Part shown: positions 6,418 to 6,839 of the stretch, one piece after another
How positions within the stretch are numbered: the first letter of the stretch is position 1
How the letters are laid out: the number at the start of each line of letters is the position of its first letter
DNA from: an uncultured Bacteroidia bacterium
Lineage (GTDB): Bacteria > Bacteroidota > Bacteroidia > Bacteroidales > UBA932
Assembly: GCA_902767355.1 (NCBI GenBank)
Contig: CACXHG010000078.1
Location: 1-6,839 of the forward strand
Length of the DNA: 6,839 bases
Direction of reading: 5' to 3'
The notes under the pieces: model-generated
Told to the model about the DNA's origin: nothing
What the model saw: the letters and a program-made list of their open reading frames with translations, nothing else
The model's database searches: none
Position numbers and translations under genes: made by a program

Positions 6418-6446
6418 TTTATTTGTCCGCAAAGTTATTATTTTTG
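6418..6446 (+). promoter_or_regulatory. Candidate promoter for the pnuC-like gene
   Basis: TATTTTTG at 6439-6446 fits the TAnnTTTG -7 consensus, and TTTA at 6418-6421 could be a degenerate -33 box 17 bases upstream, slightly closer than usual. Transcription would begin near 6452, leaving a leader of about 20 bases before ATG 6471. The -7 element lies one base from the opposing -7 element of the divergent gene. Confidence 0.45.
6430..6437 (-). promoter_or_regulatory. Bacteroidota-type -7 element for the beta-barrel gene
   Basis: Read on the - strand this is TAACTTTG, a full match to the TAnnTTTG -7 consensus of Bacteroidota promoters. Transcription would begin near 6423, giving a leader of about 29 bases before the ATG at 6394. 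A matching TTTG -33 box is not evident at the expected distance, so the promoter is assigned mainly on the -7 match and position. Confidence 0.6.
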
Positions 6447-6470
6447 CACTTTCTGACCGTTATTTGAATT

Positions 6471-6839
6471 ATGACTCCGGAGGTATTTTTTCACTATTTC
6501 GAATATCTGGCAGCAGGTATCGCCTTTGCCTATGTAATCTTTCAGATTCTCCAGAAGCCGCTCATGTGGTATCTGTCCATACTGGCGGCGATGGCCTACC
6601 TGAGCGTGTATCTGTACAACGGCCTCTATGCCATGGCCGGCGTGCAGGGCTATCTGATAGTGGCCGGCGTCTACGGCCTGCTGGACTGGACCCGCAGTAA
6701 AAAGAAAGAGGCCGGCACCGAAAACCAGGGCAAGATCATGATACGCCCCTTCGAGTGGAAGGTGGGCCTGGTCTCCATCCCCCTGGCCGTGGGAGTATTT
6801 TTCCTGATGCACTATCTGCTGGCCAAGGTGGCCCCTGCC
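6471..6839 (+). CDS. PnuC-family vitamin/nucleoside transporter, N-terminal part (runs off right edge)
   Basis: The frame from ATG 6471 stays open for 123 codons to the window edge. It encodes an inner-membrane protein with hydrophobic segments at about residues 5-27, 31-48, 55-72 and 97-119 and a charged loop (RSKKKEAGTENQGK) between the third and fourth. The stretch from MWYLSILAA to GLLDWTR (32-75), with LYNGLYAMAGVQGYLIVAGV followed by YGLLDW, resembles the PnuC core, in which W, LY, LQ and YGW positions are conserved. PnuC proteins facilitate uptake of nicotinamide riboside; Bacteroidota homologues (PnuT) are often assigned to thiamine. Which substrate applies here is not decidable. The start is the first ATG after a candidate promoter; the preceding TTTGAATT shows no Shine-Dalgarno sequence. 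The 76-base gap upstream is too short for a TPP riboswitch. Confidence 0.83.
   Translation, partial: MTPEVFFHYFEYLAAGIAFAYVIFQILQKPLMWYLSILAAMAYLSVYLYNGLYAMAGVQGYLIVAGVYGLLDWTRSKKKEAGTENQGKIMIRPFEWKVGLVSIPLAVGVFFLMHYLLAKVAPA

Noticed and set aside
6422..6446. TTTG at 6422-6425 as the -33 box for the pnuC-like gene
   Set aside because: It is only 13 bases from the -7 element, too close for the usual spacing; TTTA at 6418 fits slightly better.
6395..6470. Thiamine pyrophosphate riboswitch before the pnuC-like gene
   Set aside because: The gap is 76 bases, holds two promoters, and shows no conserved TPP-riboswitch core such as CTGAGA.
6464..6700. + strand open frame of 78 codons overlapping the pnuC-like gene in another frame
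   Set aside because: It has no recognisable motif, while the frame starting at 6471 encodes a PnuC-like membrane protein.
6438..6812. - strand open frame opposite the pnuC-like gene
   Set aside because: The + strand frame from 6471 shows transmembrane segments and PnuC-like motifs; the antisense product is His/Gly-rich and covers the promoter region.

Overview
The window looks like a chromosomal segment of a Bacteroidales-type bacterium (phylum Bacteroidota). The evidence is a SusC-type N-terminal domain, an outer-membrane beta-barrel receptor of the kind common in that phylum, the absence of clear Shine-Dalgarno sequences before most genes, and -7 elements matching the Bacteroidota TAnnTTTG consensus between the two divergent genes at the right. 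Genus cannot be assigned from the sequence.

Region 1 (1-2013, GC-rich; one hand-counted 60-base line is 39/60 G+C) is the 3' part of a sugar-catabolism operon on the + strand. It holds the C-terminal part of an FGGY-family carbohydrate kinase, a stand-alone SIS-domain sugar-phosphate isomerase related to KpsF/GutQ, and a triosephosphate-isomerase-like protein closest in motif layout to the short archaeal-type enzymes. Gaps of 12 and 6 bases imply co-transcription. A kinase plus two sugar-phosphate isomerases suggests that a ketose or polyol-derived sugar is phosphorylated and its phosphate isomerised toward central metabolism; the substrate is not determined here.

Region 2 (2014-about 5232, clearly AT-rich; one hand-counted line is 22/60 G+C) is a compositional island with two tightly packed + strand genes. 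One is a 927-residue TonB-receptor-like outer-membrane beta-barrel protein with a GTG start. The other, 2 bases downstream, is a 114-residue secreted protein that is essentially only the N-terminal carboxypeptidase-regulatory-like domain of a SusC protein, without plug or barrel. No transposase, integrase or SusD-like partner is visible. This is the most accessory-looking part of the window.

Region 3 (about 5233-6839, GC-rich again; one line is 37/60 G+C) has a YjbQ/UPF0047-family gene on the + strand, a strong bidirectional hairpin terminator, a convergent small secreted beta-barrel-like protein on the - strand, and, divergent from that, the start of a PnuC-family vitamin/nucleoside transporter running off the right edge. 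The 76-base divergent intergenic region has two back-to-back -7 promoter elements forming a palindromic arrangement.

No RNA genes, CRISPR arrays, insertion sequences or riboswitches were found. The strongest candidates for something unusual are the AT-rich receptor plus orphan SusC-domain pair and the shortened kinase in the sugar operon; neither is proof of a new system.
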